Shown piece after piece: positions 20,696-33,948 of a DNA stretch of 64,000 nucleotides (position 1 is the first letter of the stretch; the number at the start of each line of letters is the position of its first letter). Under the pieces are notes generated by a model, which saw only the letters and a program-made list of their open reading frames with translations, was not told where the DNA came from and ran no database searches. This DNA is from Shinisaurus crocodilurus. Its lineage: Eukaryota; Chordata; Lepidosauria; Squamata; Shinisauridae. The DNA lies in assembly GCA_021292165.1 (NCBI GenBank), contig CM037879.1, positions 116,323,359 to 116,387,358 on the forward strand, read 5' to 3'. The position numbers and the translations under genes are program-made.

Positions 20696-23600
20696 GTATC
20701 AAAGGAAACATAGTCCAGCAATTACTTACAGCAAGGCTACCTCCCTTCCGGTTTATGGGGACTGGATATTACACTACCAGCACCTTATGTTGGTAAGTTT
20801 TTGGTACGCCTCTAAAGGAAACATTTAAACACACACACACACACACATACACACACCCTGAGACAAAAGGAGACTTGACCAGGTTAGTCTGGGGATTTGG
20901 GGAAAAATACCAAAGGAAACAGAAGAACCTTCAATAAAGGTATGTTTTAAAGTCTTGTTATCAGAGAGATACAATAAACCAGAAGGCAATTAATATAACA
21001 CCTATTGCAGGCATCTGCGAAAGGATCATTGTCCTTGAACTTGATAAAACTTGATGAAAATTCTCCAGTTGAAGTTTTTTTGTGAACTAGACCAAATGCT
21101 TTTGATCTGTTTCACACAAATGTCAGTAAGGCAGGTTACGGGGTGGCTTCACATATCATGAAAAACAGATGTACGAGAGCACTGAGTTGTAATGTGTGAA
21201 ACCACTGTAGGAAAGCTAACACTGTAGCTGTAGTCCTAAAGCCACTAACTCTGAAGCATGTCTCATTGAAATCAGTAAGATTTACTTGAAGTAAACATGT
21301 TTACAATTGCATGATTATTCTTATTAATAAAATTAAATAAGCGCTCTGTAATGATCTAACAAACATGTACAGTTCAGCATAAAGCAGTACGAAGCTAAGC
21401 AACTAGAAAAATAGAATTTCAAGTAAATATCTGCATTTGTTAAGGATATCAGCCAGCAAGTTGGTAGACACAATTCCTTCTTAGCCCATTTCCTCCCAAA
21501 AATGTAGAGATATTACTTGTTGTATACTTCCCGGCTTATAACAGATTGAGTTCTAGAATTTCTGTTTTAGCAGGATCAGCTCTGTAATTAGAAAGGCTTT
21601 TTCAAATTTAGATATGATTAAAAATTATATCTCTAACCAAGAAAGCTGGATTTCAGATAAGTACAGTGGGACTTCCTTGTATGTGTGTCTAGGACTGTGG
21701 CTTTAGCAAATACTGGGCATGATTCAGCCAAAATTGTCCATTGATTTCAGCAGGAGGATTAAGCGTATGTTTAAAGTTCTCCCAATGAAATCAGTGGGAC
21801 AATTCAGAAATGTGCTCACTTTTCTTAATGAATCATCTCAAGACAATGGGAAAATGTGGTAGAAATGGGGGTGTGGGGTGGGGACATCTTAAAATTAAGA
21901 ATAAACATTTTTAAGCAACTGTAGATGCTAAAACTTGTCCAAGGTTGTTATTCACGCCTATGCTGTTTAATGTAATGACGAATCATTTACAGAGATGCAA
22001 TATGTACTCTATTGCCTTGATCTAGTGAGAGCAATACACAGGTCGAAACAGTGTTACAGATCTCATCTCTGGCTGCTAGACGGTTTTAAAGCTCTGCTTC
22101 TAGGACCCACACTGTGGGTAGTGGAGGTGGGCAAGTGGATACTGGAAGCAGTGAAGGTGCTCTGATCTCCTCCCAGCTTCCCAAAATGACAGCACTGACC
22201 ATACTATTTCAGTGTGGGAGCACGCTCCAGGAACAGAGCAGTAGGTTTACGGCCAAAGACATTTGGCTGTCTGAGGGGAAAAAAAACAAGATGGCACCCT
22301 GCCCCATTCCACATACAAATGCCAACTGGACTGGCAGTTGAAGCTTGCTTCAACATTGGCAATGGGGCAGCACATCTTAGGGCAGTAGGCTAGGTTAGGG
22401 GGTGCAAGGCAGGACACAGCTCTGTCCTTCAGCACCTCTCCGCCTCACAGCAATGTCTGCCTGAGGTGGCTGCCTCACTCACTCCTCTTAATGGCAGGGC
22501 CAGCCCTGTTTACTGCTTTCTGCTCTGTTCCTGGTTACACTGATTCAGGTGTAACAAAGGCATGCTCGCCTTTTTCCGCACCCAAGATGTTTGTGCGCTT
22601 CCTGCACCACTTGAGTCAGGTGCAGTCAGCTAGGGTGGGGAACCTGTGGCCCTGACCATTGGCCATACTGGCTGGGGTTGATGGGAGCTGGAGTCTGACA
22701 ACGTCTGAAAGGCCAAAGTCCCCCCCCCCCGCATTCTAAGTGCATCGCTGCCATTGGTTGGCACAGCCTGAGATTTCTTACTCATGTTTACTCAGAAATA
22801 AGTCCCATTGGTTTCAAAGAAATTTACAGCAAAGTCAGTGTGTTTAGGAGTGCAGCCTTGGAATGTGCAGGCTGTGTGCAACAACATAAATGGTCAAACA
22901 CATCTTTCTCTCTCTCTCTTTTGCATGGCATATTTAGCTCCTTACGTCTATGATTTAAAACATTGCAGCATCTCTCAAAAACTATTATCATGTTTTGCTT
23001 TGCTTTGACAATTAGATAAGCTATTTTGAGTTACTTGAAATTATTTCTGTTAATATTTGTAAGAATATATTAGCTTATAGCTATCATTATACAGCAGATA
23101 ATGATAATTTACCAGGAATGCTCATAATTCTTGTCATGGGGCAACATATATACACTTCAATATAGTGGGCCCAATTCTGTACTACACATTCATATGTGTG
23201 ATACACAAAAGCCCTGTGAAGGCGTTCTTATCTGTACAGGCACTACATCAGTGGTGGGCAACACATGGCCCACGGGGCGAAAGGCATCCATAGTAGCTAT
23301 GGTGTGCCAAAGGGTCAAAATTAGCTTGCAAACAAGCTAAATGTGAGCCTTTGGGTACTCTGTAGCCACTACAGATACCATTTCTCATTTTTAAGTTTTT
23401 TAAAAGGGTTAGTTTTTCAGTGCCCATGGGGGAGGGTGCACCCCACCCGGAGGGGCGGGGGAGTCTGTGGGGCAAAAATACCTCCTGGACCTCCTGCAGT
23501 TGCTCAGTCCTGCTCTACACATTAGAAGGGAGAGCAGGCACAGGTCCACTAGTTCTGCCCCTCTCTGTCACCATCCTTGTCGCACTTCCCATGGTCAGGG

Positions 23601-25152
23601 TGAACTTCTGCAATGGAGAGCCTTGTGTATCCATGGAGGTTCCCTGCACCACGTACAACTCTGATTTTTCCAGGGTTCTACATCACACGAGGAGCCTACA
23701 TGGATACACAAGGCTCCCCACTGCAGAATTTCACTCTGAACATGAGGACGGCGATGAAAGGCGGTGGAGCTACAGTGCTTGTCCCCGCTCTCCATCCTTG
23801 TGTGTAGAGTCGATATGGATAAGAATGCCTAAAGTGGATATGTCCTTCAAAGCTGAAAAACCCATTTATGCTGATCTTAGAAAAACAATGAAACTACTTT
23901 AAGGGGTTGTGCCCATCACAGGTATAGTTTACAAGTCTAGAGTCTGATCCCTCCCCCCATGATTTAAGCAATGATACTTAGCCATTTGAGTTCTGTACAC
24001 GCTTTGATTTCAATGCATTTCAGGTCATTTCAGCTGATCAAGTAGCACTTCTTTCTACCAGCAGCTTTGCTGGTGGCCCCGGAGGTACAGTATATGCATA
24101 CTAAAATGCTAACCAGTGGCCGAAAGGGTAAGTAGGCTGCATCTTCTAGTGAGTCAATAGTGGCTCTTGATCAGTCAGTCAGGTCTAACTGCAATATTTG
24201 GTTGAGGGGTACTACATTTATACTAGGCAATAGTGACACTGATTTTTTCTTTCATTCTTATTCTCTGACCCAGATTAGGGCTTTGATAAGCCTGGAAATG
24301 AAGTTATCACTAAACCTTATGAAGTGTATAGACCCCAAAAGATTCCAAGTGTCTCTTGTCAGGGCCCCCACAAGAGCATTTTGGGACTAACTGAGGCTTA
24401 TGTAGCAGCCCCATTTGTGTGAACAGTATCATGGGGGTTGCATACACTACTGCTACCGTTTCTGTGATTCAAATCTGCCGATATTGGGGGATGCTGGTTC
24501 CTGCATTAGATGGAAACATACAGATTTGGCCCAGCTACAAGCCATTTCTACAGCCCAAGTATGAGTTTTCATAAAAGTGCATGGTGAATTTTTTCTATGC
24601 ATGTTACCGAACATGGCCCCTTAAGATAGGCACTTGCAAATGTATAGGGAACACCACCGTATAAGCAACCCCATAGGTTTTAATATGTCAAACAGATTTA
24701 ATGTTAAAAAAAAAGAGGAAAGAGTGACAATAAAAAACATTCTAGCCCTAATTGGGGGATGGCAGAGGTTCAAAGCAGTGATGTCACTGATAATGAATGA
24801 CAACTGAGAGTGATGGGAATAACACATATTAAAATATACGTGTTTCTGGCCAGCTTTTTTAAAGCACTGAAATCCACATTCTAAAAACAGAAACTGGTGA
24901 ATGTGCTAATGTGCATATTATCATGCTATCATTTATCCATAACATTTGGATTAATTTGGTGAATGGCTGCTGGGCATATCATACCACTTTCATAATGAAT
25001 GTGAGAATAAACTGTGTAAGACTAAACATCTTGGTGACAACTATCAGTTCTTATTTAGATATTATTGTACACTTGAGCTATAATTTCCTCTTTATTTTTG
25101 GTGGAACTCTCATGGCATGAACCATCTCATAACAGAACATTTGTGTTTAAAG
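20696..25152. other. Downstream of SIM1: no gene seen
   Basis: This interval contains a CA repeat (20829-20861), a partial hAT-like end at 22632-22730 (GGGTGGGGAACCTGTGGCCC), a second partial end near 23250 (CAGTGGTGGGCAAC) and GT-rich patches. Its open frames (for example 23420-23902) are shared out among overlapping frames, lack codon structure and are not believed. If the SIM1 3' UTR is long, the first part may be transcribed. Confidence 0.6.
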
Positions 25153-25207
25153 TAGATCTGGGCACAAATGGCCTCTTGAAATTTCCGCCCTATATGTGGG
25201 CAGAGAA

Positions 25208-25238
<31 letters not shown>

Positions 25239-25627
25239 CTGTGTGACCATTTTACCAAATTTCTCCAGGGGGTAGAGAAATTCTCCAGTGGTTTCTCCAG
25301 GGTGGGGCTCACCAGTTGAAGTGGCAGTTGCACAGCTTCTTTCTTTTTTTCCTAGGCTTTTTTGTTTGTTTATTTTGCTGCAGCTGCATGTGGCACTAGC
25401 AGCAGCAACTGTGCTGGTAACCTGGCTGCCATTTTGCATCCTCCACAATGTCCCAGACTTAGAGTCATTCCGAGGCATTGTGGGGGGAAGATGGCATCCA
25501 CTATTGGAAAATGGTGGAGCATAATCAGGGAAATATCTGTAAAGTTGTCTTCCTTTTCTGGAGGGGTGAGAAAAAGAAAAATCTCAGAATTTTGTCAGAA
25601 AAACTGAGAAATTTTGGCTCAACTCTA
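25153..25627. mobile_element. hAT-like non-autonomous element
   Basis: Ends TAGATCTGGGC and GCTCAACTCTA are imperfect inverted repeats. They are bracketed by GTTTAAAG (25145-25152) and ATTTAAAG (25628-25635), a 7-of-8 match to an 8-bp target duplication. A GT microsatellite (25210-25238) and repeated GAGAAATT(T/C)(C/T) words sit inside. No transposase remains. Confidence 0.75.
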
Positions 25628-25635
25628 ATTTAAAG

Positions 25636-28600
25636 AGGCTCAATGTGGCATAGAACATTCCAGTAACCCTGTTACAATGTAGGTTATGTGATCGCATTAG
25701 CAAATTTAACCCAGCAGGGTAAATTGGATTACCCAGCTGCACATCAATTTTCAGTCTAATAAGTGCTAAAATGAACGTGGGAACAAAAATGCTCAAGTTA
25801 TCTTTGTCTTCAAAAATGTGAATTTATCTTCTCATAATTCTCATGTCTTAAGGTGTAAAATGATTGAATGTTGATACTTAACATTATTAAAATGGATCAT
25901 ATTTAGATTTAAAGTTTAGCAACATGAGTTAACTTTTTTTAAATTCTCCAGTCAGATTTCAAAAACAAAATGTAAGAATGTTTAAAAGTTGAGTCTTAGT
26001 TCTGAGGAACTTCATCTCAGTTCTAGTTCAGATGATGTCTGATGCAATTGACACAAATTTGTGCTAGTGCAGACTTTGGGGTGCTACATTAGGCCCATCT
26101 CAAATTTCTTACATTTACTTCCATATAGCAAAAAATATATTGCAAATTATAAATAGTCATGTGTGGGAAATAAACATAATTATGGCTTCTCAGCCATGCC
26201 ATGTACAACAACATATACACATGTGAAATTGCTACATGTGATGATGATCCTTTTTTTGAAATTTGTAACGTTTGTGGTGAAAATGTTTGCTAACAAATGT
26301 AACTATTAACACAGAGAGAAATTGGTTTTCAGGAAATAATTTCTAGCATGCTGGGAAGACACATCTGAACTCACCAGCTGAGTCAGTCAAGCATGTGGAA
26401 TAATTAAGAGTCATAGTATTGATCTGATTGTTCAACAATTCAAAATTATCAGCCATAATTTCAGAAATGTGCAACATCATGAGACTGGGAAACTTCATAA
26501 ATTAATGCCTTCTAGTTTCTGAGCCTTTAGTACACAAGGGTGGAGGGGCTGGGGTGTTGAACCTCTTTCATCCTGAGGGCTGAATTGGAGAAGCTCTTGC
26601 GGGCTGCATTGCAGTGGTGGGTGAGGCGAAGGCAAATATGGCAGGGCCAAAGTCCAAAAAAAATACCAGCATATTTTAGCTTAAAGCTCTAACTGCCAGT
26701 AACTAAGGGCTTCTATACACAAGGCATTTATTGGGTGCTCATGATTCCTCACTCATGGTAGTTTGTGGGTGCTTCATGAGATCGTCATCCTCCAGGGCCT
26801 CTCCCGAGCTTTCTAAGCATTTCTGTGGCTCTTTTTTGAGTGAGGAAAGTGTAGTATTATCTGGAAATGGCAGAATGAACTGGAATGAGAAGCTCGTGCA
26901 TTTTTGCAATTCTGCTATACCACAGTGCCACCTTGTGGTTGTGCAATGGAACATATAGAAAAGCAGAGAAAGAGAGACACACCCTGGAAAAACCCAACAA
27001 CCACCAAGTATAAAGGAGCCAATCTTAATCCCGTAAAGAATCCAGAAGCAGAAGCTTTGGTAAAGTGGCGGGTTTAAAGCCTCATGTAGAGAAGCCCCAA
27101 GCCTGAGGAGGGGCATTTCAACCATTTAGAATAGGGGGCGGGAGAAACTGCGCAAAAGCTGGGAAACCACCGAACAATCAGTCCTCGGGGGGGGGAAGTG
27201 GGTGGAGCCAGGGAAGGGTGTGTGGCCAGCTGAGGATACTCAGAGGACCTTGAGTGTGGGTTATCATGTTGTCTGGACCCAGTCAATGTCTGACTTGATA
27301 GAACCATGTTGACAAGTGCAGCCTTTCCTGATTGCAAAGTGAACTTGGCTCCCCCCTGCTCCCCCCCCCACTGTGCTTGCATACATCACTACAAGGAAGT
27401 GCCACCAGTCAACTTAGTTATGCTGGGTCAGAATTTCCTTCTGCCACATGGGGGTGTTCATGCATATGACCTGTGTGGAGTGTTTTCAAGAGTGTTTGAA
27501 ATGAGCCTTCTGCCTAAATGGTAAACCACTCTAATCCAAATCTATTTTTTTCTTCAAGCTATATGTATTTTTAGGCTTGTGATACTCGTGTGCTTTATGC
27601 AAATAAAAGCTGAGATTCTAAGGATGCCAACAAGGGTTGGCAAAGTTTGATATCCTGCTTTAGGGTCTGCATGAGTCATGAAAGGGCATGAAAGGGCATT
27701 TGGGCTGCTGTTTAAGAAGGGAAGCCTGTATGCTCAAGCCTCAGCTAGACCTCTTCACAGTGAAGTGTTCATGAACTGTCTCCCCCTGATTAGGATGACT
27801 ACCAGCTGTTAATCTGAAATACTTATGCTGTTTTCTATCAAATTTCTAAATACGAATTATATGTGGTTGTATAGCATTTTTGGCAAAAAGCTGGTGAGCA
27901 TTGAACCAGTAGACTCTCTCATGCAGAGATGCTGTTGGTCTTGTTCTCGGAGCTTTTATTTATTTATTATTATTATTTTACATCTGATTTGATATTTAGC
28001 ATACTAAAGGTGGACATTTGAACTAAGATTTCATCCCCCAAATTGGTTTTAACACTTGCCATGATTTTGGAGCACTTACCAAATCTTACCAATTTTGGCA
28101 TGATGGTCTTCCTCATCTGAAAGACATCCTGGGGATATTTGGAGCAGCTTAAAATTGAGATTTAAGTTTCAAACACTTGCTTTCTTTTCACTAAAACACA
28201 AAGTTTTTACCTCAGTTTGCACATTAGTACAGCACATTTCCCAAAAACTGAAATCTTTTCCTAAAGCTAAACATGCACTTAGTACTTGACCTTAAAATAT
28301 GAAATTCAGCATTCAGACTTTCTGTGGATTTTGAGCTACAGTATATGTGTTTAGTTTTGTTTTCTCTGCCTCCAAATTTCATCTGCTGTATAATTTTGCC
28401 ATGTTTTCCTTCTGTGGGATGATCTGCTCCCTAACAACAGTTGACGTTCATTTAATGGACACAAAAATCTCATGCTTCATTTATCACTCTTGTTACGGTA
28501 TTCCTCATGGCAGGAAAGAGCAAAATTGGCACTATAGACCAACGTTTGGATCCAAAGGTCATGGTGTGCAAGGATCCTCCCTTCCAGCTGCAGCTCCCTT

Positions 28601-28651
28601 GTCACATACCATTTTGTTCTGTGGGGTCCCCCAACTGTGAAGAGCAGATCT
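25636..28651. other. No gene seen; minor repeat fragments
   Basis: The stretch is mostly AT-rich unassigned DNA. About 27100-27200 is the reverse complement of part of the MITE at 3731-4078 (GGGAAACCACCGAACAATCA, matching 3852-3871 in reverse). A short piece near 27245-27290 (GAGTGTGGGTTATCATGTTG) belongs to the dyad-symmetric family. No supported open frame. Confidence 0.6.

Positions 28652-28685
<34 letters not shown>
28652..28685. repeat. (GT)n microsatellite
   Basis: An uninterrupted run of about 33 bp of GT. It creates the Cys/Val and Thr/His runs seen in overlapping open frames, which are not genes. Confidence 0.98.
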
Positions 28686-28686
<1 letters not shown>

Positions 28687-28822
28687 ATGGCACAGTCTAG
28701 AGGGAAATGGAAGGTAGGGAAGCCCCATTCCGTGAATGGAACATGCGTTAGGGTCCAAGCCAAAGAGTCTGATCCTATCCATGTTAGGTGCACTTAAGCC
28801 ACTGAAGTCAATAGCCCTAAGT

Positions 28823-28957
28823 CAGGGGTGGGCAACTTGTGGCACTCCCGATGTTTTGGAGTACAATTCCCATCAGCCTTAGCCAGCATAGCCAATGATG
28901 AGGGATGATGGGGTTGTATGCCAAAACACCTGGAAGACCACAAGTTGCCCACCCCTG
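28823..28957. mobile_element. hAT-like MITE inside a larger inverted repeat
   Basis: Terminal inverted repeats are long: CAGGGGTGGGCAACTTGTGG and its exact counterpart. Flanks CCCTAAGT (28815-28822) and CTTTAAGT (28958-28965) match at six of eight positions. Outside it, TTAGGTGCACTTAA (28784-28797) and TTAAGTGCACCTAA (28960-28973) are themselves exact inverted repeats, so the MITE appears to sit in the loop of an older foldback element. Confidence 0.85.
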
Positions 28958-28990
28958 CTTTAAGTGCACCTAACTTGCATAGGATTAGGC

Positions 28991-29114
28991 CAGCCTTCCC
29001 CAAACTGGTGGCCTCCAGTTGTTTTGGAATACAACTCCCAAAAGTCCTGACCAGGAGCTATGCTGATAGGAACTGATGGGAGTTAAAGTCCAAAAGATCC
29101 AGAGGGGAAGGCTG
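28991..29114. mobile_element. hAT-like MITE with exact 8-bp target duplication
   Basis: The 124-bp element starts CAGCCTTCCCCAAACTGGTG and ends GGGGAAGGCTG. It is bracketed by GATTAGGC at 28983-28990 and again at 29115-29122, an exact 8-bp duplication typical of hAT insertion. The interior has the near-palindromic ACAACTCCCA / TGGGAGTTAA words of this MITE group. Confidence 0.92.
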
Positions 29115-29122
29115 GATTAGGC

Positions 29123-32100
29123 TGAAAAAGCAAAGTTTCCAGTTCCATTCACCGCTACTAAACTCTTTTAACAGTCAAAGCAAGTATGTTCAACTATTAT
29201 TGTAGTCATTTAAGCTATATTTTTTAAAAATTAACTATTATTTATTTTTAATGCATGTGCTTTAGTTTTCAAGTGGCAAAAAATGTTCTAAAACCAAACA
29301 AATACTTAAGCTAATTATAAAAGAGCAGTGTTATACATTTAAAAGAGAGAGAGAGAGAGAGAGAGAAGAACTTATGCACAAGTATTTTCTGTTAAGTATC
29401 GACACTTTCCTATTATTTCCCTAAAGGAAGGGATTTTTTAAGGTCTAAAATGTATTACTGTACTTAAAAAACACTCCTCGCCAAATGATATATTCTATGT
29501 TTGTATTTGGACTGGCATACAGGCCGCCTGCTCCTAAACTAATGGACTTAGAAGGCAGGTCCCATTCATTCTAAAGGAAATTATGTCCAAAGCATGCTTG
29601 GATCAGCATATAAGACTATTGTGCTAAGCATTTTTATTTGGAAGTAGGTTCTACAGGAAAAAAAAGGTTTTTCTCCATATGTCTACTGATCCAGAGTTCT
29701 GTGGGTGCTCCAAGGTATACATGGAGCTCTTTATGTTCAGGCTTTCCTTTCACTTCAATGGAAGGGGCTGCTCTGTGCATGTCAAGGAATATATTCTTCC
29801 TACATTGAAATGAATGGGGAAGCTTTTGTGAGCACTGCGGAGCTTCTGTGCCACTCATGGGACTGGAGCAAATGCATTTTAGGATCAGGGAGCCAAAGGG
29901 GATTATATGGATGGATGGCAAAAGTGCAAAATTGCCAACATTACAAATACCATGACTTGCAATGTTCAGGTTCTAGTGACGTTGTAGTATAACATCTGTA
30001 ATTTGAACTTTTCCTTTGGAATGTAATGTAGGAAACTCAACTTAGCTATGTTGCCAATATCTTGAAACTTGTTCCCATTTATAATTATTTATATTGTAAA
30101 TAGATTTCTGAAGTAAATTTGAAGTCAATGTGTATAAGATGTATTTATTATGTGAAGATTTTTTTCTTTAAAAAATACAGCTACCAATACATAGTCTCTG
30201 TCTGGTTTCTTGATTCTGTTTGTGACTAAATGCTTCTCCTTTGCACAGAGGCATTTTCACTACTCATGGCTCTTCTTTATGAACCACTATGCTTTTAAAA
30301 GAATTATGCAAAGGTATGGAATCCCTGAGTTGTATCGAGCTGTAATCATCCACCAGCAGAATGGACACCACTATCGGAACAAATTCCTCCCCGCTTGCAT
30401 GCCCCCCAAATCTGTTCTGGAGGGTTGGGGGGACCCTCCAAAGCAGATTTGGTAGCATAGGGTTCAGGCAGGAGGAGAGGAAGGGGAAGTTTTGTTGTGT
30501 GAGCAGGCACCTGCTCATGTAATGTTGGGTGGAAACTTTGAGTGTGAAACCCCATGACAAACTTTGCAACTTATTAAAACTCTCTTTGCATCCTTCAGGA
30601 TTCCTCAGACATTTTGCCCAGGCAGGAACCTGGAGATTTGCTTTGAATTTCAGTTTTGGCAAAAATGTGGCAACAAATTAAGACTGCACTTACAGTGATC
30701 CCACAATTATGATGGCACTTTTTGGGGCTGATGCAATCATGGGCATCACTTTAATTGCATTAATTGGCACATGTGACTAATATGTCCCACTCACACAATG
30801 CTCATTCCATGTAGACATGAGCTTCTTAGTGTGGGGCAGTAGCACATGTCTGAACAATCCTTGAACTTGCTTATCACTTAATAATGCCTCATTACAATAC
30901 TCTTATATGGAGGCAGTTCATATGTTCAGTTGTGGATCATCGAATGCTAAGTCAGCATGTGATGAGGCATCTAGCGATGACTAGACCTCAAGCAGTAGGA
31001 CTCAGACTAACTTACCGATGGAGCTTCTTGATCCTGAGGCCTGATCTGTGACACCGGGGGTGTGCAAAAACCTGTACAGCATCCCACAAACCTAGGGTCA
31101 CATCTAAACCATGTAGCTGTCTCCTCTACATTCATCATTAGTACAGAACATGAGGTCAGTCCAGGCCACACTCTTGGCCTGATTATGCTGCATGCACAGG
31201 TAAAGCAATCCAGTTCAGACATGACACCATACAGGTAAGCTGTTTGGGGTTTTTTTGCATGCTAACATAAATTAGACCTGTGGCTTTGGTAACAAATTAA
31301 CAGCCAGTCCAAAGAAGCCTCCTCATTTAACTGTGATTTGTGCCATCACAAATCTACTGGCAACCCATGCCTAGCAAGCAAGGGAGAATCACAATCCATT
31401 TTCCACATTGTTTATCTGTAATAATAAAGGGAGATGTATGCCTGTCTGTCTGCCTGTGCCATAGTGCCAAGACCCTAGGTGAAACCTAGACTCCTGAAAC
31501 TAGCTGTGCTTACTAGCGGGGTGCAATAGAATTGGTGGGGGCATAAGTAGCCCATTGGATTCCATCCATTGTGTCCAACCCTGAGAGCTGCATAACTTTG
31601 CTTGAAGGCTTCACTGGAACAAACTAAGGGCTGTTCCAACCCGTGCAAAGCTGGGTCCATTCACTGGTTACTACTAAAATTTGAAAGCAGGGTTGTGTCA
31701 TCTTAGTGGCAACTGCCTAAGGCTACTAGGATGCCATTTTGCAGCTGGCGTATAACACACATTTAGCACACAAGAAATGCCTAGGTTATCCCTAGGGTGA
31801 TTATCAGGCTGGCTGCTCTAAGAAAAAACAGCTGATTCTGATTTTTAAAAACAGAATAGCCTTGGCTTCCTGTGATCAATCTTCCAAAGTACGGTAGTAA
31901 ATATGTTAAACTGCAAGTGTCAGCAAGCTTTGAGGCAGCCTGAGTCCAAATAACATAATATGGTTCTGCTTTGTAGTGTTGTCAGAAGAGTCAACCGCAA
32001 GTACAACTCCTTAGTTGTTTCATGGTTCTCCATTCTGAATGAATATTGACGATGTTTACTATTGGAACCTGATACCATGTGGAAGAAATACAAACATATC

Positions 32101-32603
32101 ATTGGCAGAGGAATTTGGCAAATAATACCTTTTATTTATTTATTTATTTGTTCGTTCGTTCGTTCAAGTTTGTTCTTGGGCCAAGTTGCCGCATGGAGTA
32201 ATTCCATATGGAAGCTTGACTTGAGCATACTCCAAGGTTAACTTGAAAATGGATCTTGGCAAAATGCAGCATCCCATCAGGAAACCATTTTCAGTTCCTA
32301 GCGAGGATTTCCGGTAGCTTTCTGTAGTGCACTTGCCTGTTTCCAAGCTTTCTTAAAAAAAAAAAAAAAGAAGTGTGGTCTTCCCAAATTAACTTTGAAG
32401 GCACGTCAAGACAGCTTATTTTGGAAGCTACACTGTGTCAAAAACTGTGTCAAAAATGAACAGAATCTGAGAGATTTGATGCATCTCAAGGTCATTCAGG
32501 GTCACTTTACATACTACATTTTTAGGTGTATACTAAGATACACTATGTATGTATTTAAAAATGTAAAATGTGAGTGCACTAAATATGAGTGGGAACTCAT
32601 TGG
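29123..32603. other. No gene seen; unassigned intergenic DNA
   Basis: A short AG repeat lies at 29346-29368 and a T/G(TTCG) patch at 32130-32165. A piece near 30396-30455 (CATGCCCCCCAAATCTGTTC) resembles 59146-59165 and is an unnamed repeat. The AT-rich block 30000-30190 looks UTR-like in texture only. No supported reading frame or RNA gene. Confidence 0.6.
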
Positions 32604-32733
32604 CAGGGTTCCCCAACCTGGGAAGATGTTTTGGACTTCCACTCCCATGTGTCCAAACCATCATAGTCAACGGCCAGGAATGCTGGGAGTAGTAGTCCAA
32701 AATAGCTGGAGGGCACCAGGTTGGGGAAGGCCA
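32604..32733. mobile_element. hAT-like MITE
   Basis: Ends CAGGGTTCCCCAACCTGG and CCAGGTTGGGGAAGGCCA are imperfect inverted repeats. Flanks CTCATTGG (32596-32603) and CTCTATGG (32734-32741) agree at six of eight positions. The interior has the TTGGACTTCCACTCCCAT / GGGAGTAGTAGTCCAA pair. Confidence 0.8.
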
Positions 32734-33044
32734 CTCTATGGCAATGTAGGATTTGTGTAAGGTGTGAAAAGGACCTTACTGTTCCTGTCCCGGAGATGCA
32801 AAGGCTTTGAAGTCACCTAGTACATCACTGTCTGTCAACTCTAACATCTCTTACAGACTGCCTTGTATTGTCCAGATGATAATACTCAGCAGACAGAGCA
32901 TAAATGCAAGAAAATGGCAAAGATGTTCTGTAGGTACAGTTGAGTAAAACATGCCCAGCAAACACCTCAAGCAAACTAATGAAGCACAGCAACACATCAA
33001 AGGGTCACCAGTGGTACAAGCTACTCCAATTTGAAGGGAAATTC

Positions 33045-33298
33045 TCTGTAAGCTTTTATGGAAATGCTTCATGGAAATTACCGTAACAAATGGGAGCAGA
33101 AATGGATTCCCTTCACCCTTTTGACAGCTAAAAGACTGATCTTACAAAACTGGAAGAATAAACATTCACCTCCCATAATGCAATGGACTGAGGACCTTAC
33201 AACACTTTCGATATATAAATGGGTGGCATATAGACACCAACTTCAAATGGTTACTTATTTGGATATTTGGTCCACTTTTGTTGAAGCCTATGTATAAG
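33045..33298 (+). pseudogene. L1-like ORF2 C-terminal fragment
   Basis: The open frame 33058-33297 contains LLTAKRLILQNWKNKHSPPI followed by MQWTEDLTTLSIYKWVAYRH, the pattern of the LINE ORF2 C-terminal tail (A-K-R-x-I-x-x-N-W-K). It ends in a stop and is followed by a TA repeat. There is no RT domain and no target duplication found. It could be L1 or Tx1 type. Confidence 0.65.
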
Positions 33299-33330
33299 TT
33301 CTAGAAAGTTGTATGCATTTCATTCAAATC

Positions 33331-33358
33331 CATATATATATATATATATATATATATA
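33331..33358. repeat. (TA)n microsatellite
   Basis: About 28 bp of alternating AT directly follow the LINE fragment. A hAT-like remnant ending TTAGGGACCCCTG (about 33468-33480) follows. Confidence 0.95.
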
Positions 33359-33854
33359 CTGGGGGTAAAATAAAATAAATGGGTGCCCATGGGTGCCATG
33401 TTGGGGATCCCTTTGTGTACACCATTGGAGGTACCCATCAGCACTGATGGCACTTTAAGGCACCACATTAGGGACCCCTGATATAACTTTTGCTGAGTTT
33501 GGGGATATGTGAAGTAATAAGAAAAGTGCCACTGAAGATGTAAAAAGTGTTGTTCCTTCCCTGGATATTGGTGGTCTCTCCCATATACTTAGGATTTAAA
33601 GAGCAGCGTATGAAGCACAGGATCTTCCTTTATTTTATTTTTTAAAATAATGTTTATTGTGTTTTAAAAGCTTTTTTAAAATTATTATTATAAGCTATCA
33701 CGGAGGCCTGTTGTCGGGCAGAAAAGTGGGATATAAATATTTTAAATAAGTAATAAATAAATTAAATACATACATACAATTTAATTACCTAAGTAGTAAG
33801 TAAATGCACTGGTTTTGTAAAGCAGCTTGGTACCCAGTGTCTCTTTTTAAAACG

Positions 33855-33948
33855 TATGGTGCAATCCTATTCATGGCTCCTCAAAAGTAAGTCCCATTGA
33901 GTTCAATGGGACTTACTTCTGAGGAGACATGTAAAGGATTGCACTGTA
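33855..33948. repeat. Foldback MITE-like hairpin
   Basis: Arms run from GGTGCAATCCTATTCATG to CATGTAAAGGATTGCACT, with a central near-perfect palindrome AAGTCCCATTGAGTTCAATGGGACTT. It shares its ends with the hairpin at 20588-20695. A decayed relative of the centre lies at 63780-63900. Confidence 0.85.

Noticed and set aside
20355..20938. A definite SIM1 polyadenylation site
   Set aside because: AATAAA hexamers at 20355 and 20933 are plausible but equally common by chance in this AT-rich DNA, and there is no transcript evidence.
23420..23902. A 160-residue plus-strand protein
   Set aside because: Several frames overlap here with no motif, no splice context and no similarity I recognise.
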